In this document: positions 42,892-51,775 of the stretch, in pieces
Layout: each line of letters opens with the position of its first letter
Numbering within the stretch: the first letter of the stretch is position 1
Assembly: GCA_018364455.1 (NCBI GenBank)
Contig: JAGZLW010000001.1
Location: 1 to 64,000 of the forward strand
Direction: 5' to 3'
DNA length: 64,000 bases
From: Streptococcus mitis
Lineage (GTDB): Bacteria > Bacillota > Bacilli > Lactobacillales > Streptococcaceae
Made by a program: the position numbers and the translations under genes
Notes under the pieces: model-generated
What the model was told of the DNA's origin: nothing
Databases searched by the model: none
Seen by the model: only the letters and a program-made list of their open reading frames with translations

Positions 42892-44217
42892 CTATTCTTC
42901 ATGGTCTTTCCAATAATCTCTTATGCTGATCAACTGTGTTTTTGAAGCCTTCAGCATGCGTCTAGAGCCTTTTACGGGTACAGCAACCACCTGTTGCGGT
43001 AGATACAAAACTGTTTTAAAAATACGCTGACTGACCGTATCATCTTTGGCTAAATCTTTCTGGAAGTTATTTGAAATAATGGCATCCAGATAAAACTCAT
43101 ACACTCGTTTCCCAAAGTTTTCAGCTGAAATCTCGTACAACTTCTCTGATAAAGTATGCTCATTCATGTCTGGTGTTGCAATCAGGGCCTCCAGAATAGC
43201 TCCAGCCAAATCATGTTCACCGTAATACAAGGTTCCAAACATTTTATCACTGATCAGATTGTCCAGATAAGGATTTCCATGAGCAATGACAGGCGTTCCA
43301 CTGGCTAAGCTTTCCAAGTAGGTCAAGCCTTGGGTTTCACTTGTCGATGCCGAGATGAAGAAATCCGCCGCCTTATAGTAAAGAGCTGTCTCACTAGGAG
43401 CAATCATCCCTGTAAAGACAACAGAGTCTTGAATCTCTAGTTTCTGGGCTTGCTCTTTGAGGTCATCCAGATAAGGACCATCCCCAGCTACCACCAGTTT
43501 AACCTTGTCTTCTTCTTTCAGAACTTCTGCAAAGGCTGCTAATACTGCTTGAATATTTTTTTCATAGGAAATTCTGGAAAGACTAAGCAACATCTGTTCA
43601 TCATCTTGAATCCCTAGTTTACTACGTAGTTCTTTCAGATTTTCCTGCTTGATTTCTGGACGCTCAAACTTAGCTAATTCAATCCCAGTTGGAATGACTC
43701 TCTTTTCCACCTTGACCTTATAGTCAGATAACAAGTCACGGACAATCTCACTCGGGCAAATAACCCCATCCACATCGTGCAGGAAACCTCTGACCAGATA
43801 CTTGACCATACTAGGACGAATCAACATCCCCTTGGCAATATAATGCACATAGTCTTCGTACTGGGTGTGATAGGTATGGATGACTGGAATCTTCAATTCA
43901 CGCGCAATCCAAATTCCCAACAAGCCAAGAGAAAATTCTGTCTGAGTATGTATAATATCTAGTTGATATTGTTTAGCAATTTCAAGCGCCTTGCTGAATC
44001 CTCGATAGGCAAAGCGACGATCCTTAAAAGCAAAGAAAGGAACGCTTGGAATGCGGATAATTTGCCAATCTTCGTAGCGATTGACATCCTTATCTGTCGT
44101 CGTAAAGATAAAAACAGCATGTCCCTGCTTTTCAAGTTCGGTTTTCAAGGTTCGAATACTGGTCGCAACACCTGAAACCTGAGGAAAATAGGTATCTGTA
44201 AATAAACCAATTCGCAT
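42892..44217 (-). CDS. Glycosyltransferase family 4, glucosyl-diacylglycerol synthase type
   Basis: 441 residues, GT-B fold. The N-terminal MRIGLFTDTYFPQVSGVATS is typical of diacylglycerol glucosyltransferases. VVAGDGPYLDDL and STSETQGLTYLESLASGTPV (E-x7-E region) bind the sugar nucleotide. In pneumococcus the gene downstream of cpoA makes GlcDAG, which CpoA then galactosylates; the same order here supports the call. ATG 44217 has GTGAGGT. Membrane-associated at the cytosolic face, a glycolipid anchor precursor for lipoteichoic acid. Confidence 0.88.
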   Translation of the reverse strand: MRIGLFTDTYFPQVSGVATSIRTLKTELEKQGHAVFIFTTTDKDVNRYEDWQIIRIPSVPFFAFKDRRFAYRGFSKALEIAKQYQLDIIHTQTEFSLGLLGIWIARELKIPVIHTYHTQYEDYVHYIAKGMLIRPSMVKYLVRGFLHDVDGVICPSEIVRDLLSDYKVKVEKRVIPTGIELAKFERPEIKQENLKELRSKLGIQDDEQMLLSLSRISYEKNIQAVLAAFAEVLKEEDKVKLVVAGDGPYLDDLKEQAQKLEIQDSVVFTGMIAPSETALYYKAADFFISASTSETQGLTYLESLASGTPVIAHGNPYLDNLISDKMFGTLYYGEHDLAGAILEALIATPDMNEHTLSEKLYEISAENFGKRVYEFYLDAIISNNFQKDLAKDDTVSQRIFKTVLYLPQQVVAVPVKGSRRMLKASKTQLISIRDYWKDHEE

Positions 44218-44232
44218 AGATTACCTCACTTT

Positions 44233-45276
44233 TTACTTTCTCCCTAAAGCGGCTTGTTTTTCATAAAAGTCCAACCAGATTTGTAACAGATGCTCTTCTG
44301 AATACTCTCTAGAAATATTCTTAGCTTTTTCTTTGAGGTCTTTTAAGGCAGCAGGATTTGCTTGATATTCCAGAATAGCTTCTTTCATCTCTTCTCTATC
44401 TGCTGTCGCCCGATAATTTCCCTCTAAAATTACCTTATAAAGATCTAAATCACGCAACATAATAGGAGCTTCACAACTGGCAGCCTCTAAAATCGTCATC
44501 GGAAAGAGCTCATTGTAACTAGGCAACAAGAAAAGGTCCGCTAGGGCATACAATTCGCGCATACGCTCTGGTGACACAATACCTGGAAAAATCAAATTTT
44601 TAGGGGGATTCTCCATGATTTTCTTGTAGCGTTCATAACCATCTGTCATACCACCAAAAGAGAAACCACCTGCCCAGATAAAGGTAATTTGCGGCAATTC
44701 CTCAGCCAGACGGATAAAATCGTCAATCCCTTTGCGCTTCTGAACTTGACCAGCACCTACTACGATAAACTGATTGTCACTAAGACCTAGCTCTGTACGC
44801 AGTCTGACTATCTCTTCTTGTGGTAGAGGATGCCATTTTTCCTTGTTTACAAAGTTAGGAATATAAGTCACTTTTTCACGTGGAATACCAGCTGCGACCA
44901 AATCCTCGATAAACATAGGATTGACCACCACCAAGTGCTCCATCCGGTTGTAAAAAGAAAATACATAGCGTTTCACAATTCCCTTTAAGAAAAATGGAAT
45001 TTTCAAACTCCCCTCAAGTGTATCAGGTAAGAAATGCACATAGCCAACTTTCCTTCCTGAGCGTTTCTTTTGGAATGTTGATAAATAATAGGGGAAATCA
45101 ATGGTATGAAAGTGAGTCACATCTGCCTCTATTGGAAGATTTTCTGTAACAATCAATTGGTCCTTGGCATCACGTTGAAGAAGACGAACTAATTCACGGT
45201 AAGCACCTGAAACTCCTTGTCCTGCTACTTTCTCACTTGAACTCAACATATTGATGCGTAATTTCTTTTTTTCCAT
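44233..45276 (-). CDS. cpoA: Glycosyltransferase CpoA (galactosyl-glucosyl-diacylglycerol synthesis)
   Basis: 347 residues, family 4 GT-B fold: FIVVGAGQVQKRKGIDDFI and FLLPSYNELFPMTILEAASC. CpoA adds the second sugar of the pneumococcal glycolipid; mutations alter beta-lactam tolerance. I chose ATG 45276 (MEKKKLRINM). There is no RBS, but the extended -10 TGATATAAT ends 7 nt before this ATG, so the mRNA is predicted to be leaderless. A longer frame upstream crosses the promoter. It is followed after 15 nt by the GlcDAG synthase gene. Confidence 0.9.
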   Translation of the reverse strand: MEKKKLRINMLSSSEKVAGQGVSGAYRELVRLLQRDAKDQLIVTENLPIEADVTHFHTIDFPYYLSTFQKKRSGRKVGYVHFLPDTLEGSLKIPFFLKGIVKRYVFSFYNRMEHLVVVNPMFIEDLVAAGIPREKVTYIPNFVNKEKWHPLPQEEIVRLRTELGLSDNQFIVVGAGQVQKRKGIDDFIRLAEELPQITFIWAGGFSFGGMTDGYERYKKIMENPPKNLIFPGIVSPERMRELYALADLFLLPSYNELFPMTILEAASCEAPIMLRDLDLYKVILEGNYRATADREEMKEAILEYQANPAALKDLKEKAKNISREYSEEHLLQIWLDFYEKQAALGRK

Positions 45277-45283
45277 AACTACT

Positions 45284-45289
45284 ATTATA
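45284..45289 (-). promoter_or_regulatory. Extended -10 promoter of cpoA, predicting a leaderless mRNA
   Basis: Minus strand TG-A-TATAAT, with 7 nt (AGTAGTT) to the cpoA ATG. The -35 is poor (CTGATT at 17 nt). Confidence 0.55.
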
Positions 45290-45322
45290 TCATTTTCTTT
45301 GAATAAAATCAGCAAAAGAAAG

Positions 45323-45375
45323 GAGAGACTAGAGGAAAAGAGGGGGAAATTTCCTCACTTTTCCAAGGGTCTCTC
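45323..45375 (-). terminator. Long imperfect hairpin between the MIP18 gene and cpoA
   Basis: Nested arms: GAGAGAC / GTCTCTC, GGAAAAG / CTTTTCC, and GAGG / CCTC at the centre around AAATTT, spanning 53 nt with internal bulges. On the minus strand CTCCTTTCTTTTG follows. It probably ends the dnaG-rpoD-MIP18 transcript. Confidence 0.6.
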
Positions 45376-45391
45376 ACATGCTTTTATATGT

Positions 45392-45721
45392 TTACTTAAT
45401 GCCTAGGGCAATGCGTGCATAGCGACTCATTTTTTCAACTGTCCAGGCCGGATACCAGACTAATTTAACCTCAGTATCCGTTACTTCTGGAACCTCTGTC
45501 ATGGCATCATAAATCTGATCCGTCAAAAGGTCTGCTAGAGGACATCCCATAGTTGTCAAAGTCATATCAATCTCTGTTTGCCCTGTGTCGCCATCAAAAC
45601 GAATCTCATAAATCAAACCAAGATTGACAATATCGATTCCCAACTCAGGGTCAATAACTTCTTCCAAGGCTGATAAAATTCGTGTTTTGATGTTTTCAAT
45701 TTGCTCTTCTGTATAAGCCAT
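45392..45721 (-). CDS. MIP18/DUF59 family metal-sulfur cluster assembly protein (SufT-like)
   Basis: 109 residues, a single DUF59 domain: EEVIDPELGIDIVNLGLIYE and MTLTTMGCPLAD with the conserved Cys, plus VKLVWYPAW. The family helps mature Fe-S proteins. ATG 45721 (MAYTEEQ) has GAGGAT; an ATG four codons upstream overlaps the RBS. It directly follows rpoD, as in pneumococcus, and complements the suf operon elsewhere in this window. Confidence 0.86.
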   Translation of the reverse strand: MAYTEEQIENIKTRILSALEEVIDPELGIDIVNLGLIYEIRFDGDTGQTEIDMTLTTMGCPLADLLTDQIYDAMTEVPEVTDTEVKLVWYPAWTVEKMSRYARIALGIK

Positions 45722-45735
45722 ATTCATCCTCACTC

Positions 45736-46845
45736 TTAGTCTTCAATAAAATCACGAAGCGGTTTGCTACGACTTGGTTGGCGTAGTTTTCTCAAAGCCT
45801 TTGCTTCAATCTGACGGATACGCTCACGAGTTACGTTAAAGACTTTCCCCACATCTTCAAGAGTGCGCATTTTCCCATCATCTAACCCAAAACGTAGACG
45901 CAAAACATTTTCTTCACGGTCTGTAAGAGTATCCAAGACCTCATCCAACTGCTCACGCAAGACGATACGAGTTGTATAATCCACTGGATTTTCAATCACT
46001 TCATCTTCGATAAAGTCCCCAAGGTGACTATCATCCTCTTCACCGATTGGAGTTTCAAGGGATACCGGTTCTTGAGCAATCTTCAAGATTTCACGAACCT
46101 TATCAGGTGTCATATCCATACGTTCAGCGATTTGTTCTGGTGTTGGATCTTGTCCCAATTCTTGAAGGAGATTACGCTGTTCACGAACCAATTTATTGAT
46201 GGTTTCAACCATGTGAACTGGGATACGAATGGTACGAGCTTGATCCGCAATAGCACGAGTGATTGCCTGACGAATCCACCAAGTTGCGTAAGTTGAAAAC
46301 TTGAACCCTTTAGAATAATCAAACTTGTCAACAGCCTTCATCAAGCCCATATTTCCTTCTTGAATCAAGTCAAGGAACTGCATACCGCGGCCGACATAGC
46401 GTTTGGCAATAGAAACAACCAAACGAAGGTTGGCTTCCGCAAGACGTTGTTTGGCTTCGATATCGCCAGCTTCAACAGCAAGTGCCAATTCTTTTTCCTC
46501 TTCATTGGTCAAAAGAGGTACGACCCCGATTTCTTTCAAGTACATACGGACAGGGTCATTGACCTTAGCCGAAGTTGAACCAATCAAATCCTCATCGCTA
46601 AGTTCTGGTTCTTCTTCTGCACTAAGAACACGCGCACTTGGATTTCCTTCGTTATCTGTGATTGAAATCCCTGCATCCTGGATTCGTTGCAAAAGGTCTT
46701 CAATCCCATCAGCATCCAAGGTAAAAGGAACAACTAGACTAGCATTGATTTCATCGTCTGTTGCTGTCCCTTTTTGTTTATGATTACGGATAAATTCTGC
46801 TACTTGTACGTCAAATGTTGTTACTTCTTTTTGTTTTGTTGCCAT
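45736..46845 (-). CDS. rpoD: Primary sigma factor SigA (RpoD)
   Basis: 369 residues with regions 1.2 to 4.2. Region 2 shows FDYSKGFKFSTYATWWIRQA (-10 recognition and melting), and region 4.2 VTRERIRQIEAKALRKLR (-35 recognition). The N-terminal region 1.1 is short, usual for Firmicutes. It starts 2 nt after the dnaG stop in the classic macromolecular synthesis operon, here dnaG-rpoD-MIP18. Confidence 0.97.
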   Translation of the reverse strand: MATKQKEVTTFDVQVAEFIRNHKQKGTATDDEINASLVVPFTLDADGIEDLLQRIQDAGISITDNEGNPSARVLSAEEEPELSDEDLIGSTSAKVNDPVRMYLKEIGVVPLLTNEEEKELALAVEAGDIEAKQRLAEANLRLVVSIAKRYVGRGMQFLDLIQEGNMGLMKAVDKFDYSKGFKFSTYATWWIRQAITRAIADQARTIRIPVHMVETINKLVREQRNLLQELGQDPTPEQIAERMDMTPDKVREILKIAQEPVSLETPIGEEDDSHLGDFIEDEVIENPVDYTTRIVLREQLDEVLDTLTDREENVLRLRFGLDDGKMRTLEDVGKVFNVTRERIRQIEAKALRKLRQPSRSKPLRDFIED

Positions 46846-46847
46846 TA

Positions 46848-48608
46848 TTACTCCATTCTTCTCTTTTGGGAAATTAAACGTTCCAATTCTTCTAGGGCTG
46901 TATCGGTATCTCCTACATGGCTAGCTTCCTGCACCTTCTTTTTGATTCTCATATTGTCCTGATTCAAGAGAGCCTTGTTTCGAGTCATCTCTACTTCACT
47001 AAGTTCCTGCGGTGACATCTCAGCAGGTAAATCCTGAGCTAAGACTTGGTACCAAGCTCTTTCAACTTCCTCTGTCTGTTCTGCTAGAACTTCTGGAGGA
47101 AGATTGCCATACTGGCCAAGCAAGTCATATAAAACCTGAAATTCAGGTGTGTCAAATGCAAAATCTTCTCGCAAACGGTAATCATTCAATATAAGGGGAG
47201 ATTCCATCATTCGATAAAGTAGATGGGCTTCTGCCCTCATAATAGCCGATAACTGCTTGGTAACAGGCATGGTGATTGGCGTCGGTCTGGAAATTCCTTC
47301 CATGCGATTCTGCCTTTGTGCCTGTCGACTCTCATTAACAATCTGCTCAATTTGAGTATAATCAAAGGATGGCAGACTGTCAGCTAAAATATGAATATAG
47401 CTGTTTTGAGCAGTGATAGACTTTTCTTGAACAATCAAGGGAGCTATTTTTTCAATAAACTCAATCTGAGCCTGCAGATTTTCACTATTTTCAGGCTTGT
47501 ACTGGTTAATGTAGAACTCAATCGGACTAATACGAGTTTTCGTTAATAGATAGGCCAAGTCTTCTGGTCCATTTTTTTGTAGATACTCATCTGGATCCAA
47601 GTTATCAGGCATGCTGACGATCTGCACAGGCATATCGCCAATTTCATCTAAGGCTTTCAATGTCGCAGCTTGCCCAGCCTTATCGCCATCATAAACCAGA
47701 ACCAACTTCTTGGTTAACCTTTTCAGATGCTCAACATGCTCACGACTCAAGGCCGTTCCCATAGATGCGACAGCGTTTTCGATTCCAGCCCGATAGGCTG
47801 CAATGACATCCATGAATCCTTCCATGAGGTAAATCTCACTGGTTTTACCAGAAGATTTTTTTGCCCTATCCATATGATATAATTCGTAACTTTTGTTAAA
47901 AATTGCAGTCGATCGGCTATTTTTATACTTAGAAGTTTGTGAATCCGTTTTCTGCCAGATACGACCTGAGAAGGCAATGACCTTTCCCTGATCATTTGTC
48001 AGAGGAAACATAATGCGATTGTGAAAGGTGTCTACAAATTGATTAGCATCCGAGAGATAAAACAGTCCTGAATCCAGGAAATCCTCATCACGATACTGAC
48101 CAGTCAAACGTTGATAGAGATAGTTTCGTTCTGGAGGTGCCAAACCAATCCGAAAATGCTTAAGCACTTCATCTGTTAAACCACGCTGATAAAGGTAGTT
48201 TCTGGCCTCTTCCCCCATGGTCGTTGTCATGAGAATAGCATGATAAAATTTGGCAGCATCTTCATGCATATCATAAAGAGATTGGTGGGGGGAGGCTGGC
48301 TTCTGCTCACTATAAAGCGGTTTTTCCACCTCTATCCCAACACGCTGACCTAAGATTTGGACAGCCTCCATAAAAGGAACCCCTTGATACTCCTCGATGA
48401 ACTTAAAGACATCACCCGAGCGACCACAACCAAAACAGTGATAAAACTGCTTATCCTCTACAACGTTGAAAGAAGGTGTTTTTTCACCATGAAAAGGACA
48501 GAGCCCTATATAGTTCCGTCCTGCCTTTTGTAAAGAAATCACATCTCCTATGACTTCCACAATGTTGGCATTGTTTTTGATTTCTTCAATGACTTGTTTG
48601 TCAACCAT
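46848..48608 (-). CDS. dnaG: DNA primase
   Basis: 586 residues. The N-terminal CHC2 zinc finger is CPFHGEKTPSF followed by YHCFGCGRSGD. The TOPRIM core is EIYLMEGFMDVIAAY and VLVYDGDKAGQ, and a C-terminal helicase-binding region follows. It makes RNA primers at the fork. I chose ATG 48608 (MVDKQVIEEI) because TGGAGGT precedes it with good spacing. It heads the dnaG-rpoD-MIP18 operon. Confidence 0.96.
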   Translation of the reverse strand: MVDKQVIEEIKNNANIVEVIGDVISLQKAGRNYIGLCPFHGEKTPSFNVVEDKQFYHCFGCGRSGDVFKFIEEYQGVPFMEAVQILGQRVGIEVEKPLYSEQKPASPHQSLYDMHEDAAKFYHAILMTTTMGEEARNYLYQRGLTDEVLKHFRIGLAPPERNYLYQRLTGQYRDEDFLDSGLFYLSDANQFVDTFHNRIMFPLTNDQGKVIAFSGRIWQKTDSQTSKYKNSRSTAIFNKSYELYHMDRAKKSSGKTSEIYLMEGFMDVIAAYRAGIENAVASMGTALSREHVEHLKRLTKKLVLVYDGDKAGQAATLKALDEIGDMPVQIVSMPDNLDPDEYLQKNGPEDLAYLLTKTRISPIEFYINQYKPENSENLQAQIEFIEKIAPLIVQEKSITAQNSYIHILADSLPSFDYTQIEQIVNESRQAQRQNRMEGISRPTPITMPVTKQLSAIMRAEAHLLYRMMESPLILNDYRLREDFAFDTPEFQVLYDLLGQYGNLPPEVLAEQTEEVERAWYQVLAQDLPAEMSPQELSEVEMTRNKALLNQDNMRIKKKVQEASHVGDTDTALEELERLISQKRRME

Positions 48609-48697
48609 ACACAATACCTCCATGTTATCATAGTTTACTTTATATAGTATACTTTATTTCAGAAAAAAAGTAAACCATTTCACTCATTTTCCCTACT

Positions 48698-49456
48698 TTA
48701 TTCAAAGAGTTGATAATAATCAGAGATTTTCATTTTTGCTTTTTCTTCTTGGTTCAAATCTTGGATAATTCGTCCTTCTTTCATGACAATCAAGCGATTG
48801 CCATATTTGAGAGCATCTTCCATATGATGGGTAATCATAAGTGCTGTCAACTGATCATTCTTGACAAATTCATCTGTCAATTCCATCAAGGCCACACTGG
48901 TCTTTGGATCAAGGGCCGCAGTATGCTCGTCCAACAAGAGTAATTCAGGACGCTTCAAGGTTGCCATCAAGAGGCTCAAGGCCTGTCTTTGTCCACCTGA
49001 TAAAAACTCAATCGGTGTATTCAAGTGTTTCTCAAGACCATTTCCTACTTTTTCAATAGTTGCCTGAAATTCATCCTTATAGCTAGCCAGACGTCTTGGT
49101 AACAGTCCACGTTTTTCACCACGAAACTTGGCAATCAAAAGATTTTCAGCCACTGTCATACGAGGAGCTGTCCCCATCTTTGGATCTTGGAAAACACGAG
49201 ACAGATACTTGGCACGCTTCTCGGGTGAAAACTTGGTAACATCTTCACCCAAAATACGGATGGTTCCACTGGTTAAGGACAAGGTTCCTGCAATAGTGTT
49301 AAAGAGGGTCGATTTACCAGCGCCATTTCCACCCAAAATCGTGATAAAATCCTGTTCAAAAATTTCTAAGGAAACATCATTTAAAATAATCTTTTCTTCA
49401 TCAAAGCCATTTTTAACGACTTTGGTTGCATTTTTTAATTCTACAATTGCTGTCAT
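48698..49456 (-). CDS. ABC transporter ATPase of the T-box-controlled (TrpXYZ-type) system
   Basis: 252 residues: Walker A GGNGAGKST, signature LSGGQRQALSLLMATL, Walker B LLLLDEHTAALD and the switch His in MITHHMEDAL. It is the cytosolic motor for the permease encoded just upstream, overlapping it by 4 nt. The three-gene set resembles proposed streptococcal tryptophan transporters, and the T-box leader supports that. Confidence 0.9.
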   Translation of the reverse strand: MTAIVELKNATKVVKNGFDEEKIILNDVSLEIFEQDFITILGGNGAGKSTLFNTIAGTLSLTSGTIRILGEDVTKFSPEKRAKYLSRVFQDPKMGTAPRMTVAENLLIAKFRGEKRGLLPRRLASYKDEFQATIEKVGNGLEKHLNTPIEFLSGGQRQALSLLMATLKRPELLLLDEHTAALDPKTSVALMELTDEFVKNDQLTALMITHHMEDALKYGNRLIVMKEGRIIQDLNQEEKAKMKISDYYQLFE

Positions 49457-50319
49457 TTGCTTAATTTGGCTCCTTTCAAGATGGTTTGCTTAAATGTTGG
49501 AATCATGAGGCAGACTGCTAAAATCACTGCACTGTATAGACGAAGGTAACTTGTGTTAAAGCCAAGCGCGATAACTGCCCATACTAAGAATTGATAGGCA
49601 ATAGAACCTACAACGATGGTAACCAAACGCTCTGCCAAGCTCAAACTCTTGAAGATAACTTCTCCAATAATCAAACTTGCAAGCCCCACAACGATGACAC
49701 CAATTCCTCGAGAAACATCAGCATAGCCTTCTTGCTGGGCAATGAGGGCACCTGCAAGGGCAATCACCCCATTTGATAAGACCAAGCCCATGAGCTCCAT
49801 GCGTCCAGTATGAATTCCGAAACTTCTAGCCATATCAGGATTGTCACCTGTAGCAATATAGGCTTGTCCAAGTTTAGTGTCCAAGAAAAAGAGCATGAGA
49901 GCAATGACAAGACTGACAAAGATAAGACCTGTCAAGAGTTGGTTCAAGTCTGAATCAAAAGGTAAGACATCCTGGATTTGCTTAGTTCCAAGCAAGCCTA
50001 AATTTGCACGTCCCATAATCAAGAGCATGATAGAGTGACAAGAAGTCATCACCAAAATCCCTGAGAGCAAGGTTGGAATCTTCCCTTTTGTATAAAGAAG
50101 ACCTGCTGCCATTCCAGCCAAACAACCTGCTCCTACAGCAACAAGTGTCGCTAAAAAGGGATTTACACCTTTGGTTATCAGAGTGACAGCAACAGCTCCC
50201 CCAAGAGGGAAGGAACCTTCTGTCGTCATATCTGGAAAGTTTAAAATCCTAAATGTCATAAAGATTCCCAGACCTAAAATAGCCCAGACAAATCCTTGAG
50301 AAATAATAGATAATATCAT
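49453..50319 (-). CDS. ABC transporter permease of the T-box-controlled (TrpXYZ-type) system
   Basis: About 288 residues, eight or more membrane helices, BPD_transp_2-like family (as in branched-chain amino-acid and ribose permeases); TFRILNFPDMTTEGSFPLGG is the characteristic N-terminal region. I prefer ATG 50319 (MILSIISQGF); the frame is open further upstream but those residues are not membrane-like. The RBS AAAAGG lies somewhat far (11 nt). It sits between SBP and ATPase genes. Confidence 0.88.
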   Translation of the reverse strand: MILSIISQGFVWAILGLGIFMTFRILNFPDMTTEGSFPLGGAVAVTLITKGVNPFLATLVAVGAGCLAGMAAGLLYTKGKIPTLLSGILVMTSCHSIMLLIMGRANLGLLGTKQIQDVLPFDSDLNQLLTGLIFVSLVIALMLFFLDTKLGQAYIATGDNPDMARSFGIHTGRMELMGLVLSNGVIALAGALIAQQEGYADVSRGIGVIVVGLASLIIGEVIFKSLSLAERLVTIVVGSIAYQFLVWAVIALGFNTSYLRLYSAVILAVCLMIPTFKQTILKGAKLSK

Positions 50320-50394
50320 CTGTTTCTTAACCTTTTCTATATGATTTCTATTGTAAAAAATTGGAGGAGATGTCCCCAACTCCTCCATTACAGA

Positions 50395-51390
50395 TTATTC
50401 AATCACTTGTCCTGCTTCTTTTAGAACAGATTCAGGAATAGTAATACCAAGTTCTTGTGCCAATTTTTTATTGATCACTGATTTACCAGTTGAAAAGACA
50501 TTCACTGGTGTATCAGCTGGTTTTGCTCCTTTCAGAACTTGAGCAATCATTTTACCAGTTGCCACACCAAGGTCATGTTGGTCAACTACAACGGATGCCA
50601 AACCACCTGCTTCTACCATGGCAGTTGCACTTGGGTAGATTGGTTTTTTAGCTGATTGGTTGCTTGATACAACAGTTGAGAAGGCTGAAGCAATTGTGTT
50701 ATCAATTGGAACCCAGATAGCATCGACCTTGCTAGTCATAACGTTAACTGTTGAAGCAATTTCATTTGTTGAAGGAACTGCAAATGTTTCCACTGTCAAA
50801 CCTGCTTTTTCAGCATAAGCTTTAAATTCTTCTACCTGTGTTTTTGAATTGTCTTCACTACTTGAGTAAAGAGCACCGATTGTTTTCACATTTGGTGTCA
50901 GAGCCTTGATGAGTTCAACTTGTTGTTGAGCTGGGTTGTGGTCAGATACCCCTGTAATGTTGCCACCTGGTTTTTTCAAATCTTTAACCAAGTTAGCACC
51001 GATTGGGTCTGTAATAGCAGCCATGATAACAGGTATATCTTTTGTTGCACTAGCCAAACCTTGAGCAGCTGGTGTTGCGATACCAACAACCAAGTCATTA
51101 CCATTCGCAACCAATTGTTTACTCATTGTCGCAACCTTACTTTGGTCACCTTCTGAGTTCATAAAGTCGATCTTCAACTGATCATCTTTATAGCCTTCTT
51201 CTGCAAGTCCATCTTGAATCCCTTTATAAATCAAGTCAAGAGATGGATGGCTCACAAACTGAAGGACACCAACTTTGGCAACTTTCTTTTCATTCTTAGC
51301 TTCTGGTTTATTCATTGAAGAGTAAATCAAGCTTCCTGCTACTAAGACTGCTAATGCAACGATAATTCCAATTAAACGTTTATTTTTCAT
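50395..51390 (-). CDS. ABC transporter substrate-binding protein of the T-box-controlled (TrpX-type) system
   Basis: 331 residues, ABC_sub_bind family. The N-terminus is a hydrophobic signal-anchor (LIGIIVALAVLVAGSLIYSS), but there is no lipobox Cys at its end, so it appears anchored by an uncleaved helix rather than lipidated. VGVLQFVSHPSLDLIYKGI and ITDPIGANLV are the family signatures. It is first in the operon behind a Trp-type T-box and an 11-codon ORF. Tryptophan or a precursor is the likely ligand, by inference from the T-box. Confidence 0.88.
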   Translation of the reverse strand: MKNKRLIGIIVALAVLVAGSLIYSSMNKPEAKNEKKVAKVGVLQFVSHPSLDLIYKGIQDGLAEEGYKDDQLKIDFMNSEGDQSKVATMSKQLVANGNDLVVGIATPAAQGLASATKDIPVIMAAITDPIGANLVKDLKKPGGNITGVSDHNPAQQQVELIKALTPNVKTIGALYSSSEDNSKTQVEEFKAYAEKAGLTVETFAVPSTNEIASTVNVMTSKVDAIWVPIDNTIASAFSTVVSSNQSAKKPIYPSATAMVEAGGLASVVVDQHDLGVATGKMIAQVLKGAKPADTPVNVFSTGKSVINKKLAQELGITIPESVLKEAGQVIE

Positions 51391-51427
51391 TCTATTTCTC
51401 CTTTTTAATTCCTTTAAAATACTTCAC

Positions 51428-51463
51428 TTATCTAAACAAGCGACGCCATCGTTTTCTTTCCAT
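51428..51463 (-). CDS. 11-residue leader peptide ORF (Arg-rich, one Trp)
   Basis: ATG 51463 is preceded by GGAGG at 5 nt and encodes MERKRWRRLFR then TAA. It lies between the T-box terminator and the substrate-binding gene, ending 37 nt before that gene's ATG. Strong RBS, six basic residues and one Trp in 11 codons. It may be a true leader peptide or chance; no family is known to me. Confidence 0.45.
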   Translation of the reverse strand: MERKRWRRLFR

Positions 51464-51476
51464 ACTAACCTCCATC

Positions 51477-51714
51477 AAAAAAGTCCTCACACAAAAAACT
51501 TGTGTGAGGACGTCGATGCGCGGTACCACCTCAATTATAGGGAATTTCCCTATCGCTCTGTCTCGCAATAACGAGATGCACTGTAAGGTGTGCTCACCGA
51601 ATTTTTATGATTTCAAATTCTAAATAACATTCAGCCCAATTTTCATCATCACCACTTATCTGTTTTCAGCTACCACAGACTCTCTAAAAAGTTTGTATGA
51701 TTACTTTTCTGAAT
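51477..51714 (-). promoter_or_regulatory. T-box riboswitch, tryptophan type
   Basis: The leader contains the invariant T-box AGGTGGTACCGCG (revcomp of 51519-51531), stem I sequences (AGAGAGTC, GGTAGCTG), and a terminator GTCCTCACACA / TGTGTGAGGAC with T-run (51477-51511) whose formation competes with the antiterminator. A TGG triplet (51636-51638, in AAATTGGGCTGAA) is in the position of the specifier codon, pointing to tRNA-Trp. It regulates the downstream ABC transporter. Confidence 0.92.
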
Positions 51715-51720
51715 GGTTAA

Positions 51721-51748
51721 ATTATATCATTTTTCAACTACTTGTCAA
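51721..51748 (-). promoter_or_regulatory. SigA promoter of the T-box operon
   Basis: -35 TTGACA (51743-51748), 16-nt spacer ending in TGA, extended -10 TATAAT (51721-51726). A near-consensus promoter. Confidence 0.85.
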
Positions 51749-51775
51749 GACTCTTTGAGAATTTTTTTGAAATAT

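Noticed and set aside
51416..51427. Second RBS-like AAAGGA close to the micro-ORF stop
   Set aside because: This is the ordinary RBS region of the substrate-binding gene and does not indicate another ORF.
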